A DNA stretch of 64,000 bases from Euzebya tangerina (GTDB lineage Bacteria; Actinomycetota; Nitriliruptoria; Euzebyales; Euzebyaceae), in contig NZ_PPDK01000001.1 of NCBI RefSeq assembly GCF_003074135.1, forward strand, positions 1,612,001-1,676,000, in the 5' to 3' direction. Every line of letters starts with the position of its first letter. Position 1 is the stretch's first letter. Shown here one piece after another: positions 52,277 through 59,813 of this stretch. Position numbers and translations under genes: made by a program. The notes under the pieces were generated by a model that had not been told where the DNA came from, searched no databases, and saw only the letters and a program-made list of their open reading frames with translations.

Positions 52277-52306
52277 GGGGCCCGCGGGCATCCTGCCGCG
52301 GGACCC
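52277..52306. terminator. Hairpin between the molybdenum hydroxylase operon and the SDR gene
   Basis: CCCGCGG (52281-52287) pairs with CCGCGGG (52296-52302) around an 8-nt loop, extended by GGG/CCC (52277-52279, 52304-52306) across one mismatch. It lies between convergent stops at 52261 and 52309 and fits a bidirectional terminator without a T-tract. Confidence 0.6.
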
Positions 52307-52308
52307 GA

Positions 52309-53151
52309 CTACCGGGTGGCCTGACCGCAGTCCACGTGCAGGACGTGACCGGTGATCATGCGGGCGTTGTCCGAGGCCAAGAACAGCACGGCATCAGTGA
52401 TGTCCTGCATCTCGGCCCGCCACTTGTCCCCGGGCAGGTTGCCCTGTTCGGAGAAGACCTCGAAGGCCTCGTCGGGGTCCATCTCCATGGCCTCCGAGAG
52501 CCCGAGGACCATGCCGGAGCCACCCTGTCCCTCACCTGGGCGGATCGTGGCGGGCGCGATCGCGTTGACGTTGATGTCGAACTCACTCAGCTCGGTCGCC
52601 CACGACTTCGTCAGTCCCACGACCGCGTGCTTCGAGGCGACATAATGGGACAGCATCGCATGACCGCTTCCGATGACGGCCGAGGAGATGTTGATGATGG
52701 TCCCGGACCGGCGACCGATCATGTCTCCGACGAGGTACTTCGCACAGAACATCGGCCCCTTGACGTTGGTGTCGATCACCGCGTGCAGGACATCGGAGCG
52801 GATCTCGTGAATGGTGTCGAGAGCGGCCATCCCGGCGTTGTTGATCAGTATGTCGATGTGTCCGAACTCCTCGAGTGCCCGTTCGGCCGCTGCGGCGACC
52901 GCGTCCTCGTCCCGTACGTCGCACTGCAGGGCAAGGCTTCGTCTGCCCTCCGCCCGCACCTGCTTCGCGGTCAGCTCCAGGTCTTCGGCAGTCGCGGTGG
53001 CGTACAGCGGCGGCATCGGCTCGCAGATATCCAGGACGGCGACGTCGCAGCCGGCCTTTGCGAGCTGACGAGCGTGGTTGGCGCCCTGGCCCCGACCCGC
53101 GCCGGTGACGAACGCGACCTTGTCCTTCAGTCCTCGTAGTTCGACGGTCAT
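52309..53151 (-). CDS. Mycofactocin-coupled-type SDR oxidoreductase
   Basis: About 280 residues, classical SDR with TGAGRGQGANHA, NNAGMA and the YVASK catalytic segment. A roughly 25-residue insertion after the NAD-binding strand (DICEPMPPLYATATAEDLELTAKQV) is the hallmark of SDRs that hold NAD tightly and exchange electrons with mycofactocin. If that holds here, the genome should encode mycofactocin biosynthesis. ATG 53151 is chosen; GTG 53163 is also possible but is only 1-2 nt from GAGGAG. It is the last gene of the leftward amidohydrolase-P450-SDR operon. Confidence 0.82.
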   Translation of the reverse strand: MTVELRGLKDKVAFVTGAGRGQGANHARQLAKAGCDVAVLDICEPMPPLYATATAEDLELTAKQVRAEGRRSLALQCDVRDEDAVAAAAERALEEFGHIDILINNAGMAALDTIHEIRSDVLHAVIDTNVKGPMFCAKYLVGDMIGRRSGTIINISSAVIGSGHAMLSHYVASKHAVVGLTKSWATELSEFDINVNAIAPATIRPGEGQGGSGMVLGLSEAMEMDPDEAFEVFSEQGNLPGDKWRAEMQDITDAVLFLASDNARMITGHVLHVDCGQATR

Positions 53152-53214
53152 TTTGCCGGTCACACTCCTCGTTGCTCATCGTCGGTGCTCATGGGTGGAT
53201 CGTCTTGCCTGTTG

Positions 53215-54432
53215 TCACTGGTCGAACACGATCGGGTAGGTCGCGAAGTTGGGCCGGGCCGAGGTGTCGTCCCAGCCGGGTGGGTGGTCGGGGTCTCGCC
53301 GAGCGCCGTGTGCCAACATCGCCCCGACCAGCTGCGGCACGACGCCGATCACGTGGTGGGCACGGTCGGCCGCGCCACGATCGGGGGTGGTGCCGCCGTC
53401 GAGTTCCATGCCGATGCAGACGTGCATGCCACCGCCGAAGCTGTGGCCCCAGCGCGGGACGCCCTCCGGCTCCGGGCGATGCGGATTGAACTCGGCTGCG
53501 TCAGGACCGAAGACGTCGGGGTCGCGGTTCGCAGCCATCAGGTCCATGATCACCCTGGTTCCCTGAGCGACAGCCAGGCCCTCCCGCAGAACCATGTCCT
53601 CGGTCGCCACCCGCCAGGCGACGGGGCTGGCAGGGTGCAGGCGGAGGCTCTCGTGGACGCAGCGTTGCATGAACAGCGGATCATCCAGGCAGCGTCTCCG
53701 GTCCTGCGGGTGCTCCTCGAACCAGGTCAGCAGGTCGTCCATGGCGTGGGTGAAGGCGTTTGCGGAGCTGTGCGAACCGGCCTGCAGGAAGAACGCGATC
53801 TCCCGACGGATGATGGCAGCTGCGGTGTCAGGATCGTCGGCCAGGTCGGACTCGTGGGCCAACAGGACGGTCAGCACATCCTTCGACAGCGACGCCTCGT
53901 CGATGGTGCCGGTTCGGACCTCGCGCAGCAGCGACCGGCGCCTCGCGATCGACGGCTGCAGGAACTCCTCGTCGAAGGCCGCTAGCGCCGTCGCGACCCG
54001 TTGCCGTACCGCGTCCCGATTCCCCGTCGCGTGGACCAGCGTTGCCCCCTCGCTGAACGTGAGGTCGAAGTGGTACAGCCGCTCGGTCTCAGCCGCGGTG
54101 CCCGCAGGTCGGTCCACGCCGGCTATCAACGCGGTCAGGTGCAGCGTTGCACGGTGACCGATGCCCAGGCAGTCCGCCCGACCGTTCGCCGCAGCCGGCT
54201 CCACCTCTTCGGCGATCAGCCGGGGAATCAGCTCGGAGTCGTACAGATGGAACGTCTCGCGGCGGAAGAGGCGGTTCTCGAGCCGGCGCCTGGACCGATG
54301 CGCGTCACCGTGCAAGGTCAGCAGCACGTCCCGCATGATGACGCCGCCCTCGTCGTACAACGCCTGCTTCAGCGACTTGCGGCGGAACGCACGCTGCACA
54401 TCGTGGTAGGTGGTCAGCGTGATCTCGGACAT
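53215..54432 (-). CDS. Cytochrome P450 with His in the I-helix oxygen-activation motif
   Basis: A 405-residue P450. The heme motif SFGGGMHVCIG has Cys339 and the K-helix ESLRLHP is present. The I-helix reads AGSHSSAN, so the usual acidic residue of (A/G)GxE/DTT is His and the Thr is Ser. It is clearly homologous to the P450 at 58539, sharing RRRLENRLFRRE and the truncated C-terminus after the heme. ATG 54432 lies 6 nt after the amidohydrolase stop in the same transcript. Ferredoxin 57276 may supply electrons. The substrate is unknown. Confidence 0.88.
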   Translation of the reverse strand: MSEITLTTYHDVQRAFRRKSLKQALYDEGGVIMRDVLLTLHGDAHRSRRRLENRLFRRETFHLYDSELIPRLIAEEVEPAAANGRADCLGIGHRATLHLTALIAGVDRPAGTAAETERLYHFDLTFSEGATLVHATGNRDAVRQRVATALAAFDEEFLQPSIARRRSLLREVRTGTIDEASLSKDVLTVLLAHESDLADDPDTAAAIIRREIAFFLQAGSHSSANAFTHAMDDLLTWFEEHPQDRRRCLDDPLFMQRCVHESLRLHPASPVAWRVATEDMVLREGLAVAQGTRVIMDLMAANRDPDVFGPDAAEFNPHRPEPEGVPRWGHSFGGGMHVCIGMELDGGTTPDRGAADRAHHVIGVVPQLVGAMLAHGARRDPDHPPGWDDTSARPNFATYPIVFDQ

Positions 54433-54438
54433 GCGCGG

Positions 54439-55803
54439 TCAGACGTGGCTCAGGGTCTCGAGGTCATCTTCGGTCAGGGCAAGCTGCTGGGTCAGCGGGC
54501 AGGCGGCCAGGAACCGCACTTGCTCGGAGGGCCGGATGGTCCGCTCGGGGATCGGCCGTTCGGTGTCGACTCGAACCCCTCGACTGATGACGTGGGACAG
54601 CCTGGTCCTGTCCTGCAGTATCGAGACGTCCTGCAGCGGATCGCCGTCCACGACCAGCAGGTCGGCCCGGAACCCGGGCTGCAGTTGCCCGATCTCGCCG
54701 TCCATCTGCAGCGCCATGGCGCCGTTTCGTGTTGCGCAGAGGATCGCGTCCATCTCGCTGAAGCCCATGTAGGTGACCAGCATCTCGAGTTCACGGGCGT
54801 GCCACTCGCCGATCGGTGTGACCGCGAACCCGGTCTCGGAGCCGGTGAGCACGGTCACTCCGGCATCGTGGGCGCGACGGATCATCTTGGCGGTGGTCTC
54901 GATCTCGGCCCGAAACACCTCGATCAGTTCTGGGGCGCTGCCGATCCTGTGGCCGTAGTCGGCCAGGTTGCCCAGCAGGGTGAACGTCGGGCACAACGCC
55001 GAGCCGTTGTCGACGACGGCCTCCAGAGCCGCCTCGTCAATGTAGGAGGCGTGGTAGATCAGGTCCATGCCGGCTTCTGCGGCCTCTCTGGTCGAGGACG
55101 CGTTCCGACAGTGTCCTACGACCGGGATCCCCACGTCATGTGCGGTGTCGCAGACGGCCTTCAGTTCCTCCAAGGACCAGACCTTGATCTCGCCGCCTTT
55201 GCGGTTGGGCAGCAGGCCGGTGACGTGCACCTTGATCCAGTCAACACCGTGCTTGATCTGCTGCCGGACCTCGGTGACGATCTCGTCGATGGTCCGCACG
55301 ACCACGGCGTAGCCGGTCCGGCCCTCGTCGGCGATCATCCGCCCGGCGGTGCCACCGATCGAGGTCATGAGCGCGTTGCCACCGGCCCGCATCCGAGGTC
55401 CTTCGACGATGCCCGACTCGATGGCCTCTCGCAGTTCCACGCCGATCATCCAGAGGCAGTCGGCATCGAGGACCCCCGTGACGCCAGCCCGCAGGACCTT
55501 CTGCGCGTTGTAGGCGCTGAGCATGGCGCTGTAACCCTGCGTGCGATGGTTGAACAACTCGTCGTTGCCGGTGGGTTCACCGAACGTGAGGTGGGTGTGT
55601 GCATCGATCAGCCCTGGCATGACGGTCTGACCGGTTGCATCGATCGTGGTCAGGTCGCCGCTCGTCCGTGCAGCCAACTGGTCCGCCTCGGAGCCCAGGG
55701 CCACGATCTCGTCGCCACGGAGCAGGACCGATGTGTCCGGACGCGCCGCCGCTCCGGTTGCGTCGATGACCGTTCCCCCGCTGATCAGCATGTGTCCCGA
55801 CAT
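54439..55803 (-). CDS. Amidohydrolase (imidazolonepropionase-like/dihydroorotase superfamily)
   Basis: A 454-residue metal-dependent hydrolase. DAHTHL (H-x-H metal ligands) follows the GLI segment near residue 62. WIKVHVTG offers the carbamylated-lysine position, GHCRN and YHASY the other histidines. In place of the usual final Asp (TD-S/T-G) this reads LTGSETGF, a Glu. The last strands carry the LLVVDGDPL motif typical of the superfamily. ATG 55803 has AAGGAG about 8 nt upstream. It leads a leftward operon with P450 53215 and SDR 52309 under operator site 12. It may hydrolyse a ring or amide/lactone; the reaction is unknown. Confidence 0.83.
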   Translation of the reverse strand: MSGHMLISGGTVIDATGAAARPDTSVLLRGDEIVALGSEADQLAARTSGDLTTIDATGQTVMPGLIDAHTHLTFGEPTGNDELFNHRTQGYSAMLSAYNAQKVLRAGVTGVLDADCLWMIGVELREAIESGIVEGPRMRAGGNALMTSIGGTAGRMIADEGRTGYAVVVRTIDEIVTEVRQQIKHGVDWIKVHVTGLLPNRKGGEIKVWSLEELKAVCDTAHDVGIPVVGHCRNASSTREAAEAGMDLIYHASYIDEAALEAVVDNGSALCPTFTLLGNLADYGHRIGSAPELIEVFRAEIETTAKMIRRAHDAGVTVLTGSETGFAVTPIGEWHARELEMLVTYMGFSEMDAILCATRNGAMALQMDGEIGQLQPGFRADLLVVDGDPLQDVSILQDRTRLSHVISRGVRVDTERPIPERTIRPSEQVRFLAACPLTQQLALTEDDLETLSHV

Positions 55804-55837
55804 CGGCGTGCTCCTTGCGTGGATGGCCCGACGAATC

Positions 55838-55855
55838 CTACCATCCGTTTGGTAA
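55838..55855. promoter_or_regulatory. Operator site 12 in a divergent promoter
   Basis: CTACCATCCGTTTGGTAA: ACC-N8-GGT and very similar to site 6. It separates the leftward amidohydrolase operon (start 55803) from the rightward SDR operon (start 55900). Confidence 0.78.
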
Positions 55856-55899
55856 AACACGCCTGCGAGGACTGAACTGACGACCTGGCTGGGAGACCT

Positions 55900-56583
55900 G
55901 TGAGACGTGTGCTGGTGACGGGTGGGGCATCGGGCATCGGTGCCGCGACCGTCGCACATCTCGACGAGCAGGGGTACAGGGCGATCGCAGCCGACGTGAC
56001 TCCCTCCGACGGGGTCGTGGCCCTGGACGTCACCGAGGAGTCCGAGTGGGCCAAGGCCATTGATCAGACCTGGCCGTTGGATGCCCTGGTCAACTGTGCC
56101 GGGGTCCGGACACGTGCGCCGATCGTCGACCTGACCGTCACAGACTTCGACCGGCTCATGGCCATCCACGTCAGAGGCTCGTTCCTGGGCCTACGCGAGG
56201 TTGCTCGCCGCTGGACCCGTGAAGGCCGCGGCGGCGCCGTGGTCAACATCGCGTCTGTTGTTGCCACACATGCGGTGCCGGGACAGCTCCACTACGTCGC
56301 GTCCAAGGCCGGGGTCGCCGGCCTGACCCGGGCAGCCGCCGCCGAGTTGGCTGGTGATGGGATCCGCGTCAACGCCGTCGCCCCCGGCGTCATCCGGACG
56401 CCGATGACGGCCGACCGCCTGGGCAATGCTGAGCAGAAGGCCTGGCTGGATCAGCGCGTTCCGCAACCCCGTGTTGGGGAGCCCTCTGACATCGCTGCCG
56501 CCGTGGCCTACCTGCTCAGCGACGACGCGGGGTACGTCACGGGCGCGGTGCTGCCTGTTGATGGCGGGTGGACTGCCACGTGA
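55900..56583 (+). CDS. SDR-family oxidoreductase
   Basis: A compact 227-residue SDR: TGGASGIG, NCAG, and the YVASKAGV catalytic Tyr/Lys, then PVDGGW at the C-terminus. It would reduce or oxidise a cluster ketone/alcohol. GTG 55900 is the natural start after operator site 12. Its stop overlaps the NTF2-like start (GTGA), followed by the Dabb and ferredoxin genes. The shorter length relative to the other SDRs reflects a reduced substrate loop. Confidence 0.85.
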   Translation: MRRVLVTGGASGIGAATVAHLDEQGYRAIAADVTPSDGVVALDVTEESEWAKAIDQTWPLDALVNCAGVRTRAPIVDLTVTDFDRLMAIHVRGSFLGLREVARRWTREGRGGAVVNIASVVATHAVPGQLHYVASKAGVAGLTRAAAAELAGDGIRVNAVAPGVIRTPMTADRLGNAEQKAWLDQRVPQPRVGEPSDIAAAVAYLLSDDAGYVTGAVLPVDGGWTAT

Positions 56584-56933
56584 GTGCTGATACCTCGGCC
56601 GTGCTCGGCGTCGTGGAGCGCCATCTCGCCGCCGTCAGACACGGTGATGCCGACGCAATGGCGGCGGACTACGCGGCCGACGCCACGCTGCAGCGCGGTA
56701 CCACGACCTATCGGGGGAGCAGTGAGATTCGTGGGTACTTCACCGGCGTCCCCGATCGGCTCCAGGGTGGGCGTGTCGCCTTCGACCAGCCGGTCGTGAG
56801 CGGCGCCGAGGTGACGTTCACCTGGCGCATTGTCGGGGGCCCGGCCGACGGACGTGGCGGAGAGGACCGCTGCGTCGTGGCCGACGGAGAGATCGTCTCT
56901 CAGACCGTGACGTTGCACGACCAGGACTTCTGA
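56580..56933 (+). CDS. NTF2/SnoaL-like protein
   Basis: A 117-residue single-domain protein. VERHLAAVRHGDADAMAADYAADATL is the standard helical start and VVADGEIVSQTVTLHDQDF the final strand. GTG 56580 overlaps the SDR stop. It could be an isomerase/dehydratase acting on the SDR product. It is one of five NTF2-like regions in this window (others at 21762, 34869 and 40725, with 34869 probably double), which suggests repeated use of this fold in the pathway. Confidence 0.72.
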   Translation: MSADTSAVLGVVERHLAAVRHGDADAMAADYAADATLQRGTTTYRGSSEIRGYFTGVPDRLQGGRVAFDQPVVSGAEVTFTWRIVGGPADGRGGEDRCVVADGEIVSQTVTLHDQDF

Positions 56934-56976
56934 CCAGCCAACCATCCGACCCACCAACCACGAGAGGAGCGGGCCC

Positions 56977-57279
56977 GTGTTTCGACACATCGTGCTGTTC
57001 ACCTGGACTGACGCAGCGACCGACGATCAGATTGCCACCGCCATCGACGGCATCCGCGATCTGGCCAACCAGATCGACGGGGTCCGTCAGCTGACGGTTG
57101 GGTCTGACGCCGGTCTTGCGGCCGGCAACTTCGACGTCGCAACCGTGGTCGACTTCGCCGATGAGGCCGCCTACCAGGCCTACGCGGCCCATCCCGCCCA
57201 CACCGACCTGATCGCCCAGCACCTCAAACCGATCCTGCAAGAGCGGGCGGCCGTGCAACACCAGGTGGTGACCCCATGA
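56977..57279 (+). CDS. Dabb (stress-responsive A/B barrel) domain protein
   Basis: 100 residues. FRHIVLFTW at the N-terminus, DFNVATVVDF-like GNFDVATVVDFADEAAYQAYAAHPAH and the terminal LKPILQERAAVQHQVV are the ferredoxin-like Dabb fold. It probably dimerises. Some family members are cyclases or aldol-type enzymes acting on polyketide/terpenoid-like substrates; others are uncharacterised. GTG 56977 has GAGAGGAG upstream. It precedes the ferredoxin with a 4-nt overlap. Confidence 0.78.
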   Translation: MFRHIVLFTWTDAATDDQIATAIDGIRDLANQIDGVRQLTVGSDAGLAAGNFDVATVVDFADEAAYQAYAAHPAHTDLIAQHLKPILQERAAVQHQVVTP

Positions 57280-57500
57280 GCCTGCGGGTGGAGGTGGACA
57301 AGAGCCTGTGCATGAGCAGCGGGATGTGCGTCGCTGATCATCCGTCGGCGTTCCGCTTTGATGACGACCAGCTGGCGGAGACGACCGCTGGTGCAACCAC
57401 GGCCGGCGACGACGACCTGCGTGACGCGGCGATGACCTGCCCTGCAATGGCCATCCTCCTCCGTGACGCCGACGGCAACCAGGTCGATCCCTTCGCCTGA
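57276..57500 (+). CDS. Ferredoxin (3Fe-4S-type), likely P450 redox partner
   Basis: 74 residues, acidic. The Cys pattern C12-x5-C18 ... C-P (LCMSSGMC, then MTCPAMAI) has three ligands, as in the [3Fe-4S] ferredoxins that feed actinobacterial P450s. VEVDKSLC at the start is typical. ATG 57276 overlaps the Dabb stop. Three P450 genes in this window (36535, 53215, 58539) could use it. The gene ends 28 nt before the convergent amidohydrolase stop. Confidence 0.88.
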   Translation: MSLRVEVDKSLCMSSGMCVADHPSAFRFDDDQLAETTAGATTAGDDDLRDAAMTCPAMAILLRDADGNQVDPFA

Positions 57501-57528
57501 CGACTGGTCGAGGAGTTACACGACGCCG

Positions 57529-58539
57529 TCAGGGGTTACCGAATCCCAGTAGCCGGGCGGTGTTCGCGCGGATGTCGACCGTCAGGTCCCCGAGGTCCAT
57601 CGCCGCGCCCTGGTCCCAGCCGGAGAAGTTGGTGCCGAAGACAATGCGGTCGGACCCGACCCTGTCGGCCAGCAGGCCCAGAGCGGCCGGGTCGTGCACA
57701 TGACAGTCGAACCACAGGCGTGACAACAGCTGCCCGAAGACGCCGGGTTCGGCGAGCCAGTCCGGTGCCCACGGTCGCTTCTGGGCAGCCGCGTCCAGGC
57801 GCCCGAACAGGTAGGGCACGGCACCACCTCCGTGCGAGACACAGATGTCGAGATCCGGATGGCGGTGCAGGACACCGCCGTAGATCAACGTCAGGACGGC
57901 CAAGGTCTCCTGCGCGGCGAACCCGAGGAGCAGGTCCAGGTTCCATCTGGCCAGACGCGGATCCGCGGGCGGCCCGTCGATCCCGTCGGGTGCCGGATGG
58001 ATGAACAGGGGGACCTCCAGCTCCACGCACGCGGCGTACAGCTCGTCCATGGCAGGATCGTCCAGCTGTCCGGCAGCAGAGTCGATGCCCACATAGCCAC
58101 CCAGCAGTCCGAGTTCGGCCACCGCCCGGGAGAGTTCCCGGGCCGCCGCCGACGGCTGTTGCAGTGGGAGGGCAGCGAAGCCGGACAGGCGCTCAGGGTG
58201 GTCCGCGAGCAGCTCCGCCAACTCGTCGTTGTGTCGGCGGCAGAACGCAATCGCCTCAGCCGCGTCGATGTGGTGGAGGTAGGTCAACGGGTTGGGTGAG
58301 AGCACTTGGTGGTCGATGCCGGCGGCAGCCATGGCCGCCAGCCGCAGGTCGACCTCCATGAAGGGCGTGCCCCGGTAGGCCACGCCGTCCAGGACGTACT
58401 CGCCGACCTGGAAGGAGGGCGGCTGCTCGACCAGTGTTGGACCGTAAGTTCCGGCCGCGCCCATCGTGCCTTCGAGCACGACGTGGGCGTGGACGTCGAT
58501 CAGCGGTGTTGTCGTGGCGTCGAACGACGACGCCGCCAT
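57529..58539 (-). CDS. Amidohydrolase 2-family (ACMSD-like) metal-dependent hydrolase/decarboxylase
   Basis: 336 residues of the TIM-barrel amidohydrolase_2 family. IDVHAHVV at residues 14-21 is the metal-binding H-x-H. IHPAPDG, SHGGGAVPYLFGR and the late FGTNFSGWD follow, in the positions expected for further metal or catalytic residues. Members include ACMSD-type decarboxylases and 2-hydroxy-acid hydrolases. ATG 58539 shares a base with the P450 stop (TGATG), so it is translated with that enzyme and may act on its product. The paralogous family also occurs at 63538. Confidence 0.85.
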   Translation of the reverse strand: MAASSFDATTTPLIDVHAHVVLEGTMGAAGTYGPTLVEQPPSFQVGEYVLDGVAYRGTPFMEVDLRLAAMAAAGIDHQVLSPNPLTYLHHIDAAEAIAFCRRHNDELAELLADHPERLSGFAALPLQQPSAAARELSRAVAELGLLGGYVGIDSAAGQLDDPAMDELYAACVELEVPLFIHPAPDGIDGPPADPRLARWNLDLLLGFAAQETLAVLTLIYGGVLHRHPDLDICVSHGGGAVPYLFGRLDAAAQKRPWAPDWLAEPGVFGQLLSRLWFDCHVHDPAALGLLADRVGSDRIVFGTNFSGWDQGAAMDLGDLTVDIRANTARLLGFGNP

Positions 58540-59756
58540 CAGTCGGCGCCGAAGGCGACCGGGTATCGCGACCAGTACGGCCGCTTTGTGGTCGCATCCA
58601 TCACGGGCTCGTCACCAGGATGGATGTCGGCTCCTCTGTCGATCATCCCCTGGACCGCGACGGGGACGAGGCCGTACAAGTGCTCGGAGAGATCCTCCAC
58701 CTCGCCCTTGGGCAGCACGCCAGCGGCAAGATCCTGACCGATGCAGATATGCATCCCGCCACCGAACGACAGGCCCCACGGGGCGAGGCCGGCGGGGACC
58801 TCACGGTAGGGGTTGAACTCGGCTGCGTCGTCTCCCCACACATCGGTGTCGCGATTGATCGCCATCAGGTCGATGACGACCTTCGCGCCTTCGGGGATCT
58901 GCCGACCGCTGGATCGCAGCTCCACAGGCGCCAGGGCCCAGCGCATCGCAACGGGACTGGAGGGGAACAGGCGGATGGTCTCATGGACACAGCGCTGCAG
59001 GAACAGGCGGTCCTCGCGGATCTTGTTGGCATCCTCCGGGTGGGCGCGGCGCCAGACGAAGAGATGGTCGAGCGTGCGGCAGAAAGCTGTGGCGCTGGTG
59101 TGGGCCCCTGCCAGGAGGTAGAAGGCCACCTCCCGGCGGATGATCTCTCGCGTCAGTCCCAACTCCTCCTCGCCTTGGAGCAACAGGGTCAGCACATCCT
59201 TGGGCAGATCCTCCTCACCCGTCAGGCCGGCCTCCACCTGGGCCAGCACATCGCGGCGGTGGGCGATCGAGGGTTCCAGGAACTCCTCGTCGAACTGTTC
59301 AAGCGCCTCTGCGACCTCTGCACGCTTCGCATCGACGTCACCGGTGTAGTGGGCCAGCGTCGCCCCTTGGATGAACGTCATCAGGTAGTTGTAGAGGTGG
59401 AAGGTCTCCTCGGGGGTCTGCAGTGGTCGATCGACACCCGCCGTCAGCGCCGCCAGGTTCATCATGAGCTGATGGCTCAGCTTCACGAGTTCGGCCTCAC
59501 CCTCGGCCTCGTGGGGTTTGAGCGTCTCCTCGATGACCGCCGGGAACAGACGCTCCTGGTAATCGAAGAAGACCTCACGGCGAAAGAGCCGGTTTTCCAG
59601 CCGCCGCCGGCTGCGGTGGTCGTCGCCGTGCAGGTTGACCAGGACATCGCCCATGACCACCTCGCCGGCGTCGTACAGCGCCTGCCGCAGATCCCTGCTG
59701 CGATACGCGTCCTTCGCTTCGTCCACGGTGGTGATCATCACGGGGTCATCGGCCAT
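58539..59756 (-). CDS. Cytochrome P450, paralog of the P450 at 53215
   Basis: 405 residues. SFGGGMHICIG heme motif with Cys338, K-helix ETIRLFP, and I-helix AGAHTSAT, with His where an acidic residue is standard. The region HGDDHRSRRRLENRLFRREVF is shared with the other P450, so both form a subfamily specific to this cluster. ATG 59756 (MADDPVM) is chosen because the longer reading runs into operator site 13, whose end is 3 nt upstream. It is co-translated with the amidohydrolase 57529. The change in the proton-relay position suggests altered chemistry or a different relay. Confidence 0.88.
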   Translation of the reverse strand: MADDPVMITTVDEAKDAYRSRDLRQALYDAGEVVMGDVLVNLHGDDHRSRRRLENRLFRREVFFDYQERLFPAVIEETLKPHEAEGEAELVKLSHQLMMNLAALTAGVDRPLQTPEETFHLYNYLMTFIQGATLAHYTGDVDAKRAEVAEALEQFDEEFLEPSIAHRRDVLAQVEAGLTGEEDLPKDVLTLLLQGEEELGLTREIIRREVAFYLLAGAHTSATAFCRTLDHLFVWRRAHPEDANKIREDRLFLQRCVHETIRLFPSSPVAMRWALAPVELRSSGRQIPEGAKVVIDLMAINRDTDVWGDDAAEFNPYREVPAGLAPWGLSFGGGMHICIGQDLAAGVLPKGEVEDLSEHLYGLVPVAVQGMIDRGADIHPGDEPVMDATTKRPYWSRYPVAFGAD

Positions 59757-59759
59757 GTC

Positions 59760-59777
59760 ACCAATCAACCGTTTGGT
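59760..59777. promoter_or_regulatory. Operator site 13 at the second P450 promoter
   Basis: ACCAATCAACCGTTTGGT: ACC-N12-GGT dyad, almost identical to site 10. It ends 3 nt before ATG 59756 of the minus-strand P450, so binding would cover the promoter or start. Confidence 0.72.
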
Positions 59778-59813
59778 TCTGCGGGCGTCAAGGGCCGCTG
59801 GGTGCCCGTGGCG

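Noticed and set aside
54001-55875. 624-residue plus-strand frame opposite a P450 and an amidohydrolase
   Set aside because: Both minus-strand genes have diagnostic motifs; the frame is a shadow.
57496-57533. CCTGACG/CGTCAGG inverted repeat between convergent genes as a terminator
   Set aside because: The loop is 24 nt, and the arms include both stop codons of the genes; possible but too weak to annotate.
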